Of a stretch of DNA of 64,000 bases, positions 25,983 through 36,303 are shown piece by piece (position 1 is the first letter of the stretch; the number at the start of each line of letters is the position of its first letter). The notes beneath the pieces were generated by a model, which had not been told where the DNA came from, ran no database searches, and saw only the letters and a program-made list of their open reading frames with translations. This DNA is from Methylonatrum kenyense (GTDB taxonomy: Bacteria > Pseudomonadota > Gammaproteobacteria > Nitrococcales > Aquisalimonadaceae). A program made the position numbers and the translations under genes. The stretch is taken from NCBI RefSeq assembly GCF_023195885.1, contig NZ_JALPKO010000007.1:124001-188000 (forward strand), in the 5' to 3' direction.

Positions 25983-26249
25983 TGGTACCCGACTCCTGCT
26001 TGACCTGATTCTTGGAGGTCACCGCTGACTGGCGATGTCTCAGAAAGAGCGGTGTTATACCAGCATGAGCGAGGCCTTTCAAGAACGAGCCCCGGGTGGC
26101 TTGCCAGACCCTTTGAAAACGCCACGCGCCGCCATCATTTCTCAGACAAAGTCGGGGCCGCCGGAACCTGCGGCCCATGCAGTGCAACTGACAGAGCAGA
26201 ATTACCGGCCACCGAGGTGTCAAACGCTCGGTGCGCCCAGGGAGAATCG

Positions 26250-27179
26250 ATGGAATACAAGGACTATTACAAGACCTTGGGGGTTGGCCGCGACGCCGAC
26301 AAGGACGCGATCAAGCGCGCCTACCGGCGTCTTGCGCGCAAGTATCACCCCGATGTGAGCAAGGAGGCGGATGCCGAGACTCGGTTCAAGGAGATCGGCG
26401 AGGCCTACGAGGTGCTGTCGGATCCGGAGAAACGCCAGGCTTACGACCAGCTCGGTGCCAATTGGCGCCAGGGTCAGGATTTCCGGCCGCCACCGGGCTG
26501 GCAGCAGCAGTATACCGCCGGTGGCAACGGTTTCGGTGGCTTCGAAGGCGGTGCCGAGTTCAGCGACTTTTTCGAAAGCCTGTTCGGCGACGCAGGCCCA
26601 TTCGGCCATGGCGGCTTCCGCGCCCGGGGCCGGCGACCGCCAGCCCGTGGCAACGACCACCGCGCCGAGATCCAGGTCAGCCTGAACGAAGCCTATTCCG
26701 GCGTCAGCCGCACACTGAACCTCAGCGATGGCCGTGGCGGATCGCGCAAGCTGCGGGTGAAAATCCCGGCCGGCGTCACCGATGGACAGACCATTCGCCT
26801 GACCGGTCAGGGGGGGCGTGGCCCGGGCGGCGCCGGTGACCTGCTGCTGACGGTCGGCATTGCACCACACCCGACGCTGCGGCTCGACGGACGCGATGTT
26901 CACCTGGAATTGCCGATCACCCCGTGGGAGGCCGCCCTCGGCGCCCAGCTCAAGGTGCCGACCCTGGGCGGCTGGGTGGATATGCGCATACCGGCAGGTT
27001 CGCAGAGCGGGCAACGCCTGCGACTCAAGGGCAAGGGCCTGCCCGGCAAGCCGCCCGGTTCGCAACTGATCACGCTGAAGCTGGTGACACCGCCAGCGGA
27101 TACCGACAAGGCGCGCAAGCTCTACGAACAGATGCGCCGCGAACTACCGATGAACCCACGAGAGACTTTGACTCTATAG
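26250..27179 (+). CDS. CbpA-like DnaJ-family co-chaperone
   Basis: The 309-residue protein begins with a J domain ([23 protein letters not shown] motif in KYHPDVSKE), then a Gly/Phe-rich linker ([20 protein letters not shown]), and two beta-barrel substrate-binding domains ([36 protein letters not shown]). The Cys-rich zinc finger of true DnaJ is missing, so it is a CbpA/type II member that stimulates DnaK. ATG 26250 follows GGGAGAA 4 nt upstream. The TAG stop coincides with a repeat end. Confidence 0.93.
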   Translation: MEYKDYYKTLGVGRDADKDAIKRAYRRLARKYHPDVSKEADAETRFKEIGEAYEVLSDPEKRQAYDQLGANWRQGQDFRPPPGWQQQYTAGGNGFGGFEGGAEFSDFFESLFGDAGPFGHGGFRARGRRPPARGNDHRAEIQVSLNEAYSGVSRTLNLSDGRGGSRKLRVKIPAGVTDGQTIRLTGQGGRGPGGAGDLLLTVGIAPHPTLRLDGRDVHLELPITPWEAALGAQLKVPTLGGWVDMRIPAGSQSGQRLRLKGKGLPGKPPGSQLITLKLVTPPADTDKARKLYEQMRRELPMNPRETLTL

Positions 27180-27201
27180 GGAAACGCTGATTGATTCCCT
27201 A
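27177..27201 (+). repeat. Solo left end of the dispersed repeat
   Basis: TAGGGAAACGCTGATTGATT matches the left 20 bp of the element family, and TTCCCTA follows as a short inverted mate. It starts on the TAG stop of the cbpA-like gene and ends just upstream of the protease gene ribosome site. Confidence 0.65.
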
Positions 27202-27221
27202 CAACCGAGGAGATGCCAACG

Positions 27222-28577
27222 ATGAATCGACTGTCCACCTGGCTGGCCATTCTCAGCCTGCTGGCACCACTGAGCCTTCCGGCCCAGTTGCCAGACGCCG
27301 TCGACGGAGAACCCCTGCCGTCCCTGGCACCGATGCTCGAACGCACCACCCCGGCCGTGGTCAATATCGCCACCACCGGCCGGGTCCAGCTACGCGAAAA
27401 CCCGCTGTTCCAGGACCCCTTCTTCCAGCGCTTCTTCGACATGCCCGAGCGGCCGCGGGAGCGCGCCACCCAGAGCCTCGGCTCCGGTGTGATCATCGAT
27501 GCCGAACGCGGCCACATCCTGACCAATCACCATGTGATCGCCCGGGCCGACGAGATCCGCGTCACGCTAGCCGATGGCCGCGAACTGTCCGCCAGTGTGG
27601 TCGGCAGCGACCCCGACACCGATGTGGCGGTGATCCGGGTCGAGGGAAATGACCTGCAGGCGATCCCGATGGCGGACTCAGACGAACTCCGTGTCGGCGA
27701 TTTCGTGGTCGCCATAGGCAACCCCTTCGGCCTGGGCCAGACGGTGACCTCCGGCATTGTCAGTGCCCTCGGCCGTTCCGGACTGGATCTTGGCAGCTAC
27801 CAGGATTTCATCCAGACCGATGCCTCGATCAATCCGGGCAATTCGGGTGGCGCACTGGTCAACCTGCGCGGCGAACTGGTCGGCATCAACACCGCGATCC
27901 TGTCACCGGCAGGCGGCAACATCGGGATCGGCTTTGCGATCCCGGTGAACATGGCCACCTCGATCATGCAGCAGCTGGTCGATCATGGTGAGGTCAGCCG
28001 GGGCCAGCTTGGCGTCAGCATCCAGGACCTGACGCCCCAGCTTGCCCGGGCCTTCGGTCTGGACCGGGACCGCGGCGTGGTCGTGACCCAGGTGATGCCT
28101 GGCTCTCCGGCTGAACGCGCCGGCCTGCAGACCGGCGACGTGATCCGTGAGGTCAATGGCCGCAGCGTCCAGAGCAGTGGCGAACTGCGCAACGCGATCG
28201 GCCTGCTGCGCAGCGGTGACAACGCCGAGTTACGCGTCTACAGGGACGGCCGTACACTTACCGTGAACGCGGAGATCGGCGCGGTGGAACGGGCCTCACT
28301 GGATGGTGGCAGCCTCTCGCCGCGGCTTGAGGGCGCGACCTTCGGACTGGTGGAAAGCCCCGATCCACGCAGTGACGGTCAGCGCATTGGCGTAACCGAG
28401 CTGCGCGACGGCAGTCCGGCGCAACGCGCCGGACTGCGGCGCGGTGACGTCATCCTGTCCGTGAACCGGCAGCCTGTTGCCAGTCTCACCGAACTCCGTC
28501 AGCACAGTGAGGAAGCGAGGGAATTGCTGTTGCATATTCAGCGCGGAAGGGGAGCGTTGTTCCTATTGCTCCGGTAA
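27222..28577 (+). CDS. Periplasmic Do-type serine protease with two PDZ domains (DegQ/DegP/MucD family)
   Basis: The 451-residue product has a signal peptide (WLAILSLLAPLSLPAQ), a trypsin-like domain with catalytic His in ILTNHHVIARAD, Asp in DPDTDVAVIRVEG and Ser in NPGNSGGALVNLRGE, and two PDZ domains (from about residue 265, RGVVVTQVMPGSPAERAGLQ, and about residue 385, LRDGSPAQRAGLRRGDVILS). It degrades or chaperones misfolded envelope proteins. ATG 27222 is preferred to 27213 because GAGGAG lies 9 nt before it. Whether it is DegP, DegQ or MucD cannot be told from sequence alone. Confidence 0.95.
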   Translation: MNRLSTWLAILSLLAPLSLPAQLPDAVDGEPLPSLAPMLERTTPAVVNIATTGRVQLRENPLFQDPFFQRFFDMPERPRERATQSLGSGVIIDAERGHILTNHHVIARADEIRVTLADGRELSASVVGSDPDTDVAVIRVEGNDLQAIPMADSDELRVGDFVVAIGNPFGLGQTVTSGIVSALGRSGLDLGSYQDFIQTDASINPGNSGGALVNLRGELVGINTAILSPAGGNIGIGFAIPVNMATSIMQQLVDHGEVSRGQLGVSIQDLTPQLARAFGLDRDRGVVVTQVMPGSPAERAGLQTGDVIREVNGRSVQSSGELRNAIGLLRSGDNAELRVYRDGRTLTVNAEIGAVERASLDGGSLSPRLEGATFGLVESPDPRSDGQRIGVTELRDGSPAQRAGLRRGDVILSVNRQPVASLTELRQHSEEARELLLHIQRGRGALFLLLR

Positions 28578-28604
28578 GTCAGACCAGGCCGGCGGAAGCC
28601 GGCC

Positions 28605-28733
28605 CTTTCAGTTTTCAGTTTTCAGTTTTCAGTTTTCAGTTTTCAGTTTTCAGTTTTCAGAAAATCATACGGCTTTATCTGCGCACCTCGATGGACCCGC
28701 ATGCCTTCTGAACACTGAAAACTGAAGCCTGAA
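28605..28733. repeat. TTTTCAG tandem array with inverted CTGAAAA arm
   Basis: Eight head-to-tail units of (T)TTTCAG at 28605-28660 are followed by about 45 bp of unique sequence and then CTGAACACTGAAAACTGAAG and CCTGAAAACTTC on the right. The left and right arms are complementary, so the whole could fold as one long stem. The region lies between two convergent genes. A second member of the family is at 41892-42002. Confidence 0.85.
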
Positions 28734-28746
28734 AACTTCTTTCTAT

Positions 28747-29609
<863 letters not shown>

Positions 29610-29610
<1 letters not shown>

Positions 29611-30014
29611 TACGACTCCGGCGTGGTCAGGAGCATGATGCTTTCAGCGCCGGCCTCGCGCAGAACATCCATCAGATCAAGCAGCAACCTGGACGGCACC
29701 GCGCTGTCAGCCTTGAGCGTCAGCACCGGCGGCTCCTCGTCCTGTAGCCGCGCGGACACCACATCGGCGAGGTCCGCGAAGGCAATCTCCTCGCCCTCGA
29801 AGGCCAGATCCCCGTCGGCGGACAGCAGGATCAAACCTTCCTCGGGATCATCCTCCATGCGTGCCTCGCGGGTTTCCGGCGGATCCACGTCGAAGGCATC
29901 AGGCGGGCTCAGGGTTCCGGCCAGCATGAAGAAGATCAGCAGCAGGAACACGATATTGATCAGCGGGATGACATTCTCGCCGAACTCGCGGCGCTCGGGC
30001 TCCGGCAGACGCAT
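29610..30014 (-). CDS. exbD: ExbD-type biopolymer transport protein
   Basis: The 134-residue inner-membrane protein has one transmembrane helix ([20 protein letters not shown]) with the conserved proton-carrying region ([11 protein letters not shown]; the Asp of ExbD D25 is replaced by Asn here) and a periplasmic domain ([41 protein letters not shown]). It is the second of two exbD genes and overlaps tonB at its stop codon (TAATG). The missing Asp in the helix contrasts with the preceding ExbD, which retains it (LTPLIDVVFILLIFFML). Confidence 0.9.
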
Positions 30015-30415
30015 CAGCGGGACTCCCTGTTCAACGTCACCCGCGTTCCGCCGACGGCATTAAGGGTCTCCACGACACGCACCACGTGCTGCAGGGCGGC
30101 GTCATCCTGGGGCCGGACAACCACCGAGTGATCCGGATCATCGGCGAAGATCGCCGAAAACCGATCGCGAAGTTCGGTCACCGAGGTCGCCTCGCCATCG
30201 ACTTCAAGCTGGCCATCGTCCAGCACGCGGACGACCGTGGATCGCAAATCCGCCTCCGTTGCCCGTCCATCACCGGGCACGGACAGGCTGATGGACTGCC
30301 AGTCCAGGAAACTCGACGCCAACATGAAGAAGATGAGCAGGATGAACACCACATCGATCAGTGGTGTGAGCCCGATCAAGTGGCGACGACGACGCTTTTC
30401 CGGCTCAACGTGCAT
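30014..30415 (-). CDS. exbD: ExbD-type biopolymer transport protein
   Basis: The 133-residue protein has the canonical ExbD/TolR helix with the essential Asp in LIGLTPLIDVVFILLIFFML and a periplasmic domain (VVRVLDDGQLEVDGEATSVT, VVVRPQDDAALQHVVRVVET). It couples proton flow through the ExbB pentamer to TonB. It overlaps exbB by 11 nt and meets the next exbD at a shared base. Two dissimilar ExbD proteins may form a heterodimer in one motor. Confidence 0.93.
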   Translation of the reverse strand: MHVEPEKRRRRHLIGLTPLIDVVFILLIFFMLASSFLDWQSISLSVPGDGRATEADLRSTVVRVLDDGQLEVDGEATSVTELRDRFSAIFADDPDHSVVVRPQDDAALQHVVRVVETLNAVGGTRVTLNRESR

Positions 30416-31151
30416 CCGCGGTGCGCTGCCCGCTCAGGGCTGGCGAAAGCTGTTCCGACGGGGATTCGGCAAATGCAGCCGGAGTAACGTCCGCGCTGGG
30501 AGCGCGCGTGAAGACCTGGGTGACCGCATCTTCCATGATGTGCTTGAACCGCTCGATCCGGCGCTCAAGCCAGGTCAGCATGGCTACCGCCGGAATCGCC
30601 ACCGCCAGCCCGACGGCCGTGGTCAGCAGAGCCTCCCAGATGCCACCCGAAAGCAATGCCGGATCAACCCGGCTGCCGGCGGCCTCCAACTGGCGGAAGG
30701 CCTCGATCATGCCAAGCACGGTGCCGAGCAGCCCGAGTAGCGGACTCAGGGCACCGATCACCTCCAAACCGCGCAGGTGACTGCGCAGGTTTTCCAGATG
30801 CCGGGAGGCAATTCGTGTGGTTTCCTCACGGGCAAGCTCATTGCTGTAGCCCGGCGTGTGCTTGCCGGCAATGGCGACATCCATGACATGGGCGACCGGA
30901 CTACGGTTGGCCGCCAGCATCTCGCGGGCCTGGCGAACGCGGCCGCTGGCTTCGAGTTCCAGGACAGGATCAACGAAACGGGTATCCGACACCTTGAGGC
31001 TGGCGAACTGCCAGAGTTTCAGCAGCACGATGGCGACACCGATGATCGACATCGCCATCAACAGCATCACCACCGGGCCGCCCAGATCGAACAGCACAGC
31101 GAGGCGGCTTATCCAGGCGCCGTTGACTGCGTTTTCCACCACTTGATCCAT
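30405..31151 (-). CDS. exbB: ExbB/TolQ-type proton channel protein
   Basis: The 248-residue protein has three transmembrane helices: GGPVVMLLMAMSIIGVAIVL, LEVIGALSPLLGLLGTVLGM and ALLTTAVGLAVAIPAVAMLT, with the conserved MotA/TolQ/ExbB signature around the last two. A cytoplasmic loop of about 90 residues separates helix 1 and 2. It is the first gene of the exbB-exbD-exbD-tonB operon, with a Fur-box-like sequence about 108 nt upstream. Confidence 0.94.
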   Translation of the reverse strand: MDQVVENAVNGAWISRLAVLFDLGGPVVMLLMAMSIIGVAIVLLKLWQFASLKVSDTRFVDPVLELEASGRVRQAREMLAANRSPVAHVMDVAIAGKHTPGYSNELAREETTRIASRHLENLRSHLRGLEVIGALSPLLGLLGTVLGMIEAFRQLEAAGSRVDPALLSGGIWEALLTTAVGLAVAIPAVAMLTWLERRIERFKHIMEDAVTQVFTRAPSADVTPAAFAESPSEQLSPALSGQRTADAR

Positions 31152-31258
31152 ATCCTGTCCCCGTTTGCCGCCGCCTCGATGCGGATGCAGATAATCCGTC
31201 AGCCAGACTCGATACGACCCGGCATGGTATGAACCGCAAGGTAACCGAGGCTAGTGCG

Positions 31259-31278
31259 GATGCGAATCATTTGCAATT
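31259..31278 (-). promoter_or_regulatory. Fur-box-like site upstream of the exbBD-tonB operon
   Basis: ATGCGAATCATTTGCAATT agrees with the classic Fur consensus AATGATAATCATTATCATT at 13 of 19 positions by my count, including the central AATCATT. It lies 108 nt before the exbB start and 180 nt before the divergent methyltransferase gene. Iron repression of TonB energising genes is common, so this fits the context. Confidence 0.6.
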
Positions 31279-31457
31279 CGAAATCCGGCTTGTTACCGAA
31301 AAAAGGACAATTTCCCGAACGGTGGGGTTCCGGACCTGCATCCCATGACCCGGACGCTATCGGGCCACGGCGATGTGCAGGCGAACGATCAAGGCGTGTA
31401 AAATGCCGCTCCAGAACAATGCAACCGGAAACGTTCCGCGCTCAGGAGATCACCGCA

Positions 31458-32111
31458 ATGAACCTCGAGAAGGCACGCTTCAACATGATCGAGCAGCAGG
31501 TCAGGACCTGGGATGTGCTCGACCCCGGCGTGCTCGACATCATGGAGCGTCTGCCGCGGCATGAGTTTGTCACCCCGGAGCACCGGGATCTCGCGTACTC
31601 GGACCTGGAACTGCCAATGGGCCACGGCGAGGTCATGCTGACGCCGAAGCTGCAGGGACGGATTCTGCAGGCGCTGGGTGCAAGCCCTGTGGAACAGATC
31701 CTGGAAATCGGCACGGGTAACGGCTATCTCACGGCATGCCTGGCGGCAATGGGCGCTCATGTACACAGCGTGGACATCCACCAGCCGTTCCTGGATACCG
31801 CCGCCCGGCACCTGCGCCAGGCCGAGGTTCAGAACGTGACGTTGGTCGAGGGCGATGCGGCAGAAGGATGGGACGATGGCCGCCGTTATGACGCCATCGC
31901 GGTCACCGGATCACTGCCCCGGTTTCACGAGGGTTTCCACCGCTCGCTGACCATCGGGGGTCGGCTGTTCCTGATCGTCGGCGAGGCGCCAACCATGGAA
32001 GGCCTTCTGATCACGCGGGTCAGCGAGACACAGTGGTCCCGCGAGAGCATCCTGGACACCTCGATACCGCCACTGGTCGGCGCGCCGCGGTCGACCGGCT
32101 TCCACTTCTGA
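31458..32111 (+). CDS. Protein-L-isoaspartate O-methyltransferase-like protein
   Basis: The 217-residue protein has the PCMT-type methyltransferase fold: NMIEQQVRTWDVLDPGVLDIM, the PCMT-specific RLPRHEFVTPEHRDLAYSD, SAM motif ILEIGTGNGYLTACLAAMG and a motif II region RYDAIAVTGSLPRF. Canonical PCMTs have longer SAM loops and a substrate helix with the S/T-Y-S element; the C-terminus here is more like the Pcm paralogue found before tolC genes in gammaproteobacteria. Repair of isoaspartate is possible but not assured. ATG 31458 follows CAGGAG. Confidence 0.85.
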   Translation: MNLEKARFNMIEQQVRTWDVLDPGVLDIMERLPRHEFVTPEHRDLAYSDLELPMGHGEVMLTPKLQGRILQALGASPVEQILEIGTGNGYLTACLAAMGAHVHSVDIHQPFLDTAARHLRQAEVQNVTLVEGDAAEGWDDGRRYDAIAVTGSLPRFHEGFHRSLTIGGRLFLIVGEAPTMEGLLITRVSETQWSRESILDTSIPPLVGAPRSTGFHF

Positions 32112-32112
32112 G

Positions 32113-32433
32113 ATGGTCACCGAGACGCAACCGAACGATCTGGCCGACCGGCTTGCCGCCGGCGAGCCGCTAACCCTGCTTGACGTCCGCGAGCACTGGG
32201 AAGTCGAGCATGCGGCGATTGACGGGATTCTGCACATTCCAATGGGAGAAGTCGTGGCGCGCCGCGAGGAAATCCCGGACGACAGGCCGTTGGTGTGCGT
32301 CTGCCATCATGGCATGCGCAGTGCGCAGGTGGCGGCCTACCTGGAGCAGCAGGGCTGGACCGGGGTGGAAAACCTCAGCGGCGGCATTGATGCCTGGTCA
32401 CAGACCGTCGATCCCGGCATCCCCCGTTACTAG
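32113..32433 (+). CDS. Single-domain rhodanese-like protein
   Basis: The 106-residue protein has one rhodanese domain: LLDVREHWEVEHAAIDGILH, active-site loop VCVCHHGMRSAQVAAYLEQQ with Cys near residue 64, and the terminal VENLSGGIDAWSQTVD. It is a GlpE-like sulfurtransferase candidate. It starts 1 nt after the methyltransferase gene; this Pcm-rhodanese pair is usually followed by tolC, which is absent here. The TAG stop coincides with a repeat end. Confidence 0.92.
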   Translation: MVTETQPNDLADRLAAGEPLTLLDVREHWEVEHAAIDGILHIPMGEVVARREEIPDDRPLVCVCHHGMRSAQVAAYLEQQGWTGVENLSGGIDAWSQTVDPGIPRY

Positions 32434-32485
32434 GGAAACACTGATTTGTTCGCGCGCCGGCTTTCGAATCGGTCCGCACAATCCT
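32431..32485 (+). repeat. Partial left end of the dispersed repeat
   Basis: TAGGGAAACACTGATTTGTT and then CGCGCGCCGG match the left part of the element family over about 30 bp; the remaining sequence is diverged. It begins on the TAG stop of the rhodanese gene and runs to the convergent waaA stop. Confidence 0.7.
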
Positions 32486-33749
32486 AGACCGCAATCAGCG
32501 GCCTGATCTGTTCCAGCATGCGCTCGGTCGCGCCCCTGTTGGCGTCCATCAGGGCCTGTGCGCAACGGCCGGCCGCAACCCGCCGATCGGGGTGTTCCAG
32601 CAATTCGGTCACCGCATCGGCCAGGAAACCGGCGTCATGGACCTGTTGACCGGCGCCACTTTCCACCAGCTGCTCGGCAACCTGACGCATCTTGAACACA
32701 TGCGGCCCCATGATCACTGGCAGCCCCATGGCCGCAGCCTCCAGCGGATTGTGCCCACCAATCGGCACCAGCGTCCCGCCAATGAACGCGGCATCCGCCG
32801 CTCCGTAGAACACCAGCAATTCGCCCATTGAATCGCCGAGATAGACCTCGGTGCCTTCCGGGCAGGCCTGATCGCTGCTCCGGCAATGGAGGGAAAACCC
32901 TTGGTCCCGAACCAGGCCGGCGACCCGTGAGAAACGGTCCGGATGTCGCGGCACCAGCAGCAACAGTGCCCGGGGCACACGCTCCAGCACCGTGCGATGC
33001 GCCTGCAGGATCTGCTCTTCCTCGCCATCCCGGGTGCTGGCCGCAATCCACACCGGCCTGTCGCTCCCGAGTTCGCGGCGCAAGGCCTCGCCGCGTTCGC
33101 GGGCACTGGCCGGAATCTGCTGCTCGAACTTCAGACTGCCGGTGACAACCACGTTGCGGGGCGGCGCCTGCAGTTGCCGCAAGCGGTTGGCGTCATCCGC
33201 AGTCTGCGCGCAGAATCGGTCCGGTGCCCGGAACACAGGCCCCATCAGCCGCGGCAGCCGGGCGTAACGCCGGGCGCTGCGCCCTGACAGCCGGGCATTG
33301 ACCACCACCAGCGGTACGCGCCGCCGTTTCAGGACGTGAAACAGGTTGGGCCACAACTCCATCTCCACGATCAGTGCCAGACTGGGCCTGGAGCGATGCA
33401 GGAAAGCCTTGACCGCATGCGGCAGGTCCAGCGGCAGGAAACAGTGCCGAACGCTGTCGCCGAACAGGCTCAGCACCTGCTCGCGACCGGTCGGCGTCAT
33501 GGTGGTGATCAGCAGCGGACGCTGGGGAAATTCGCGCTGTAAGCCACGAATCAGGCCGGCGGCGGCCTGAACCTCGCCCACGGACGCGGCATGTACCCAG
33601 ATGCCGCGCTGCGGCAAATCCATTGGTGGCAAACCGAGGCGTTCACCCCAGCCGTGACGGTAGGCGGGTTCACGCAGTCCGCGCCATGCCAGGTACAGCA
33701 CGGCGAACGGAGTCAGCAGGTACAACAGGGCACTATAAAGCCGTCGCAT
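32484..33749 (-). CDS. waaA: 3-deoxy-D-manno-octulosonic acid (Kdo) transferase
   Basis: The 421-residue GT30 enzyme adds Kdo from CMP-Kdo to lipid A precursors at the inner membrane. It starts RLYSALLYLLTPFAVLYLAW (membrane anchor), has WVHAASVGEVQAAAGLIRGL with the conserved catalytic Glu, VIEMELWPNLF-like LIVEMELWPNLFHVLK, and PIGGHNPLEAAAMGLPVIMG in the C-terminal domain. The start at 33749 matches the E. coli N-terminus better than the ATG 12 codons upstream. It follows the kinase gene after 4 nt. Confidence 0.96.
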   Translation of the reverse strand: MRRLYSALLYLLTPFAVLYLAWRGLREPAYRHGWGERLGLPPMDLPQRGIWVHAASVGEVQAAAGLIRGLQREFPQRPLLITTMTPTGREQVLSLFGDSVRHCFLPLDLPHAVKAFLHRSRPSLALIVEMELWPNLFHVLKRRRVPLVVVNARLSGRSARRYARLPRLMGPVFRAPDRFCAQTADDANRLRQLQAPPRNVVVTGSLKFEQQIPASARERGEALRRELGSDRPVWIAASTRDGEEEQILQAHRTVLERVPRALLLLVPRHPDRFSRVAGLVRDQGFSLHCRSSDQACPEGTEVYLGDSMGELLVFYGAADAAFIGGTLVPIGGHNPLEAAAMGLPVIMGPHVFKMRQVAEQLVESGAGQQVHDAGFLADAVTELLEHPDRRVAAGRCAQALMDANRGATERMLEQIRPLIAV

Positions 33750-33753
33750 ACCG

Positions 33754-34665
33754 TCAGGATGCAGAGGATCGATGATCCGCCGCAAGCCGGGGCAGCACCG
33801 TTTCCACCGCCTCCGTGGTCAGCCAGATCCGCTCCAGGTCCTTTCCCGTCCAGCGCCGCGCCCAGCCAAGCATGGCTTTCAGGCGGCGCTTGATGTGATG
33901 TCCGCGGCGGACGGCTTCGAGTACGGCCTGTGGTGGCCCCTGCCGCAGATAGTCATCCAACAGTCTGCAACACAATTCACGTCGTTGCTCGCCGTCAAAG
34001 GCCTTGATCGCGGTTGCCGAATGCACCAGCAACATCAGGTCCATGGCCTGCCGGGCAGGCAGGGTCAGGGTCTGGTCCAGCGGTTCTTCGAAATCGATGC
34101 GATAGAGACGGTCGTCCCACTGCGTGTGATTGCGCAGCTGTGCGCCGCCATGCCAGTGGCCGCGGCGATGAAAATCAGCCAGCTCCGACGCAACCCGGCA
34201 GGCCAGCTCGGCCTGCCCGGCCACATCCAGCGAACGCATGACCTGGGTCAGCGGCGGCCCGACGTCCTGCATGATCAGGTGATCATCGGACACCAGCACC
34301 ACCTCCGGCACCGACTGGCCCTGCGCATGCAGGGCGCGCAGCCGCGCGGCCTCGTAATGCAACTGGTCCGCCTGGCCCAGGCGCAACGGACCAAGCCGGG
34401 GCCAGTGCCCGGCGAGGAAACGCACCAGCAAGGCACCACCCAGGGCTCGCGGCAGACTGCGTCCCGCCGCCGACTGCTTGACCATGTACCGCTGGCCGGC
34501 GTGATTCAGGGCATACACGCGTCGCTTGGCTGCCGGTGCCTCGCGGTAGGCCCGGGCGCGTATGGCCTCGATTTCGCTCTCGCCAAGGTCCCGAACCGCG
34601 GGGACCGGCTCGGACAGGTTGCGCTGCCCCATCAGTCCGGACTCGTTCGCCGCGGGACCGGTCAT
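33754..34665 (-). CDS. Lipopolysaccharide kinase-like protein (Kdo kinase/InaA family)
   Basis: The 303-residue protein resembles eukaryotic-like LPS kinases. It shows [20 protein letters not shown] with the ATP-binding Lys, [17 protein letters not shown] in the hinge, a catalytic loop [20 protein letters not shown] and the metal-binding Asp in [15 protein letters not shown] 34665 overlaps the hldE stop by 4 nt. Sitting between hldE and waaA it most likely phosphorylates Kdo or inner-core heptose, but the acceptor cannot be read from sequence. Confidence 0.88.
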   Translation of the reverse strand: MTGPAANESGLMGQRNLSEPVPAVRDLGESEIEAIRARAYREAPAAKRRVYALNHAGQRYMVKQSAAGRSLPRALGGALLVRFLAGHWPRLGPLRLGQADQLHYEAARLRALHAQGQSVPEVVLVSDDHLIMQDVGPPLTQVMRSLDVAGQAELACRVASELADFHRRGHWHGGAQLRNHTQWDDRLYRIDFEEPLDQTLTLPARQAMDLMLLVHSATAIKAFDGEQRRELCCRLLDDYLRQGPPQAVLEAVRRGHHIKRRLKAMLGWARRWTGKDLERIWLTTEAVETVLPRLAADHRSSAS

Positions 34666-36104
34666 TCGGCACCCTGTCGCGCGCCGGAACGCACGCGGCT
34701 GATCAGGTCGGTGGTGGAGCAACCATCCAGGAAGTCCAGCACCTCCACGGATCCGCCATTGGCCGTGACCTGTCGGTACCCGACGATGTCCTCCGGCTGG
34801 TAGTCGCCCCCCTTGACCAGCACATCCGGCAGCACACGCTCGATCAACCGCTCCGGCGTATCTTCGGAAAACGGCACCACCCAATCCACGGCAGCCAGCG
34901 CGGACAGCACCGTCATCCGGTTCTGCAGCGTGTTGACCGGACGCTCCGTCCCCTTCAGCCGGCGCACCGAGGCATCGTCGTTGACTGCAACCAGCAGACG
35001 ATCGCCGCGGTTGCGAGCCTGCTCCAGATAGGCAACATGACCGGCGTGGAGCAGGTCGAAGCAGCCATTGGTCATCACCACCCGCTCGCCGTGAGCGCGG
35101 GCATCGGCCACCGCCTGCAACAGACGGTCCTCGGTCATCACGCCGCGGCCATTACCCTCGGATTCATGCAGGGCACGGCGCAGTTCGGAGACGCTGACGG
35201 TTGCCGTGCCCAGCTTGCCAACCACGATCCCGGCGGCGATGTTCGCCAGTGCCGTGGCCTGCGGCAGTTGAAGCCCGGCGGCCAGGCCTGCAGCAAGGGT
35301 GGCGATCACCGTGTCGCCGGCGCCGGTGACATCGAACACGTCCCTGGCCCGCGCCGGCAGATGCAGGTGCTCCCCCTCGGCGGTCAGCAGGCTCATGCCC
35401 TGCTCGCCACGGGTTATCAGCAAAGCCCCGATGCCGCATGCGCTGGCCAGCCGCCGGCCCCGCTCGATCAGGGCGTCGTCATCCGCGCAGGTGCCGACCA
35501 CCGCCTCGAACTCACTGAGGTTCGGTGTTGCCAGCGCGGCGCCCCGGTAGCGGCTGAAATCACTGCCCTTGGGGTCGACCAGCACCTGCAGGCCGGCCTC
35601 GGACGCCGCCTGGATCAACGGCTGGGGATCCCGCAGCGCACCCTTGGCATAGTCGGAGAGCACCAGCACGCCTGCGCCGGCGAATGCATCCTGCAACAGG
35701 GGCAGCAGGTCCGCCGCGGTGACGTCACTGAAGGCATCCTCGAAATCCAGACGAATCAGTTGCTGCTTGCGACTGATGATGCGCAGCTTGGTGATGGTTG
35801 GTGCAGAGGGATGCCGCAGGAAACGATTCTCGACGCCGGCCTGCTGCAGCAAGCGTTCAAGATCCGCGGCCGTGGTATCGGAGCCGGTTACCCCGCTCAG
35901 CGTGGCGCTGACACCCAGCGCGGCCAGGTTCAGGGCAACGTTTCCGGCGCCGCCTGCACGCACTTCGTCGCCGCGCACGCGCACCACGGGCACCGGTGCC
36001 TCCGGCGAGATCCGCCCGGTATCGCCGTGCCAGTAGCGATCCAGCATCAGGTCGCCGGCCACCAGGACACGGACGTTATCAAATGTGGGCAGTTGCAGCT
36101 TCAT
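34662..36104 (-). CDS. hldE: Bifunctional heptose-7-phosphate kinase / heptose-1-phosphate adenylyltransferase
   Basis: The 480-residue fusion makes ADP-heptose for the LPS inner core. The first 320 residues are a ribokinase-type domain ([56 protein letters not shown]), and the last 140 a nucleotidyltransferase ([40 protein letters not shown]). Start 36104 is chosen over an ATG 18 codons upstream because it gives the normal N-terminus ([18 protein letters not shown]) and a length close to the E. coli enzyme. It is first in hldE-kinase-waaA. Confidence 0.97.
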   Translation of the reverse strand: MKLQLPTFDNVRVLVAGDLMLDRYWHGDTGRISPEAPVPVVRVRGDEVRAGGAGNVALNLAALGVSATLSGVTGSDTTAADLERLLQQAGVENRFLRHPSAPTITKLRIISRKQQLIRLDFEDAFSDVTAADLLPLLQDAFAGAGVLVLSDYAKGALRDPQPLIQAASEAGLQVLVDPKGSDFSRYRGAALATPNLSEFEAVVGTCADDDALIERGRRLASACGIGALLITRGEQGMSLLTAEGEHLHLPARARDVFDVTGAGDTVIATLAAGLAAGLQLPQATALANIAAGIVVGKLGTATVSVSELRRALHESEGNGRGVMTEDRLLQAVADARAHGERVVMTNGCFDLLHAGHVAYLEQARNRGDRLLVAVNDDASVRRLKGTERPVNTLQNRMTVLSALAAVDWVVPFSEDTPERLIERVLPDVLVKGGDYQPEDIVGYRQVTANGGSVEVLDFLDGCSTTDLISRVRSGARQGAE

Positions 36105-36179
36105 GATCGCGGCGCGGGGCTCCTGATGCCGGCAAAAACTGGTTGCGGAGTATATCATTGGCGCCAGTTCACCGATTGA

Positions 36180-36255
36180 AGCGGCACCGTGCCTTGCCAG
36201 ATAACCAAAACCAGTCTCGGGCGCAGGCGCCAGAATAGATCACCATTTCCCTAAG
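36180..36255 (-). repeat. Left-half copy of the dispersed repeat, inverted
   Basis: On the minus strand this reads TTAGGGAAATGGTGATCTAT, then GCGCCTGCGCCCGAGACTGG and TTGGTTATCTGGCAAGGCAC, matching the first 75 bp of the full element. The right half is absent. It lies between the divergent hldE and lpxL genes. Confidence 0.85.
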
Positions 36256-36303
36256 GTTGCAGCCGATTCCCAGCAACCCGCCGTTACAACCCTGGAGACC
36301 GGA

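Noticed and set aside
28605-28733. CRISPR array
   Set aside because: The TTTTCAG units are 7 nt and directly adjacent with no spacers, and no cas genes are present.
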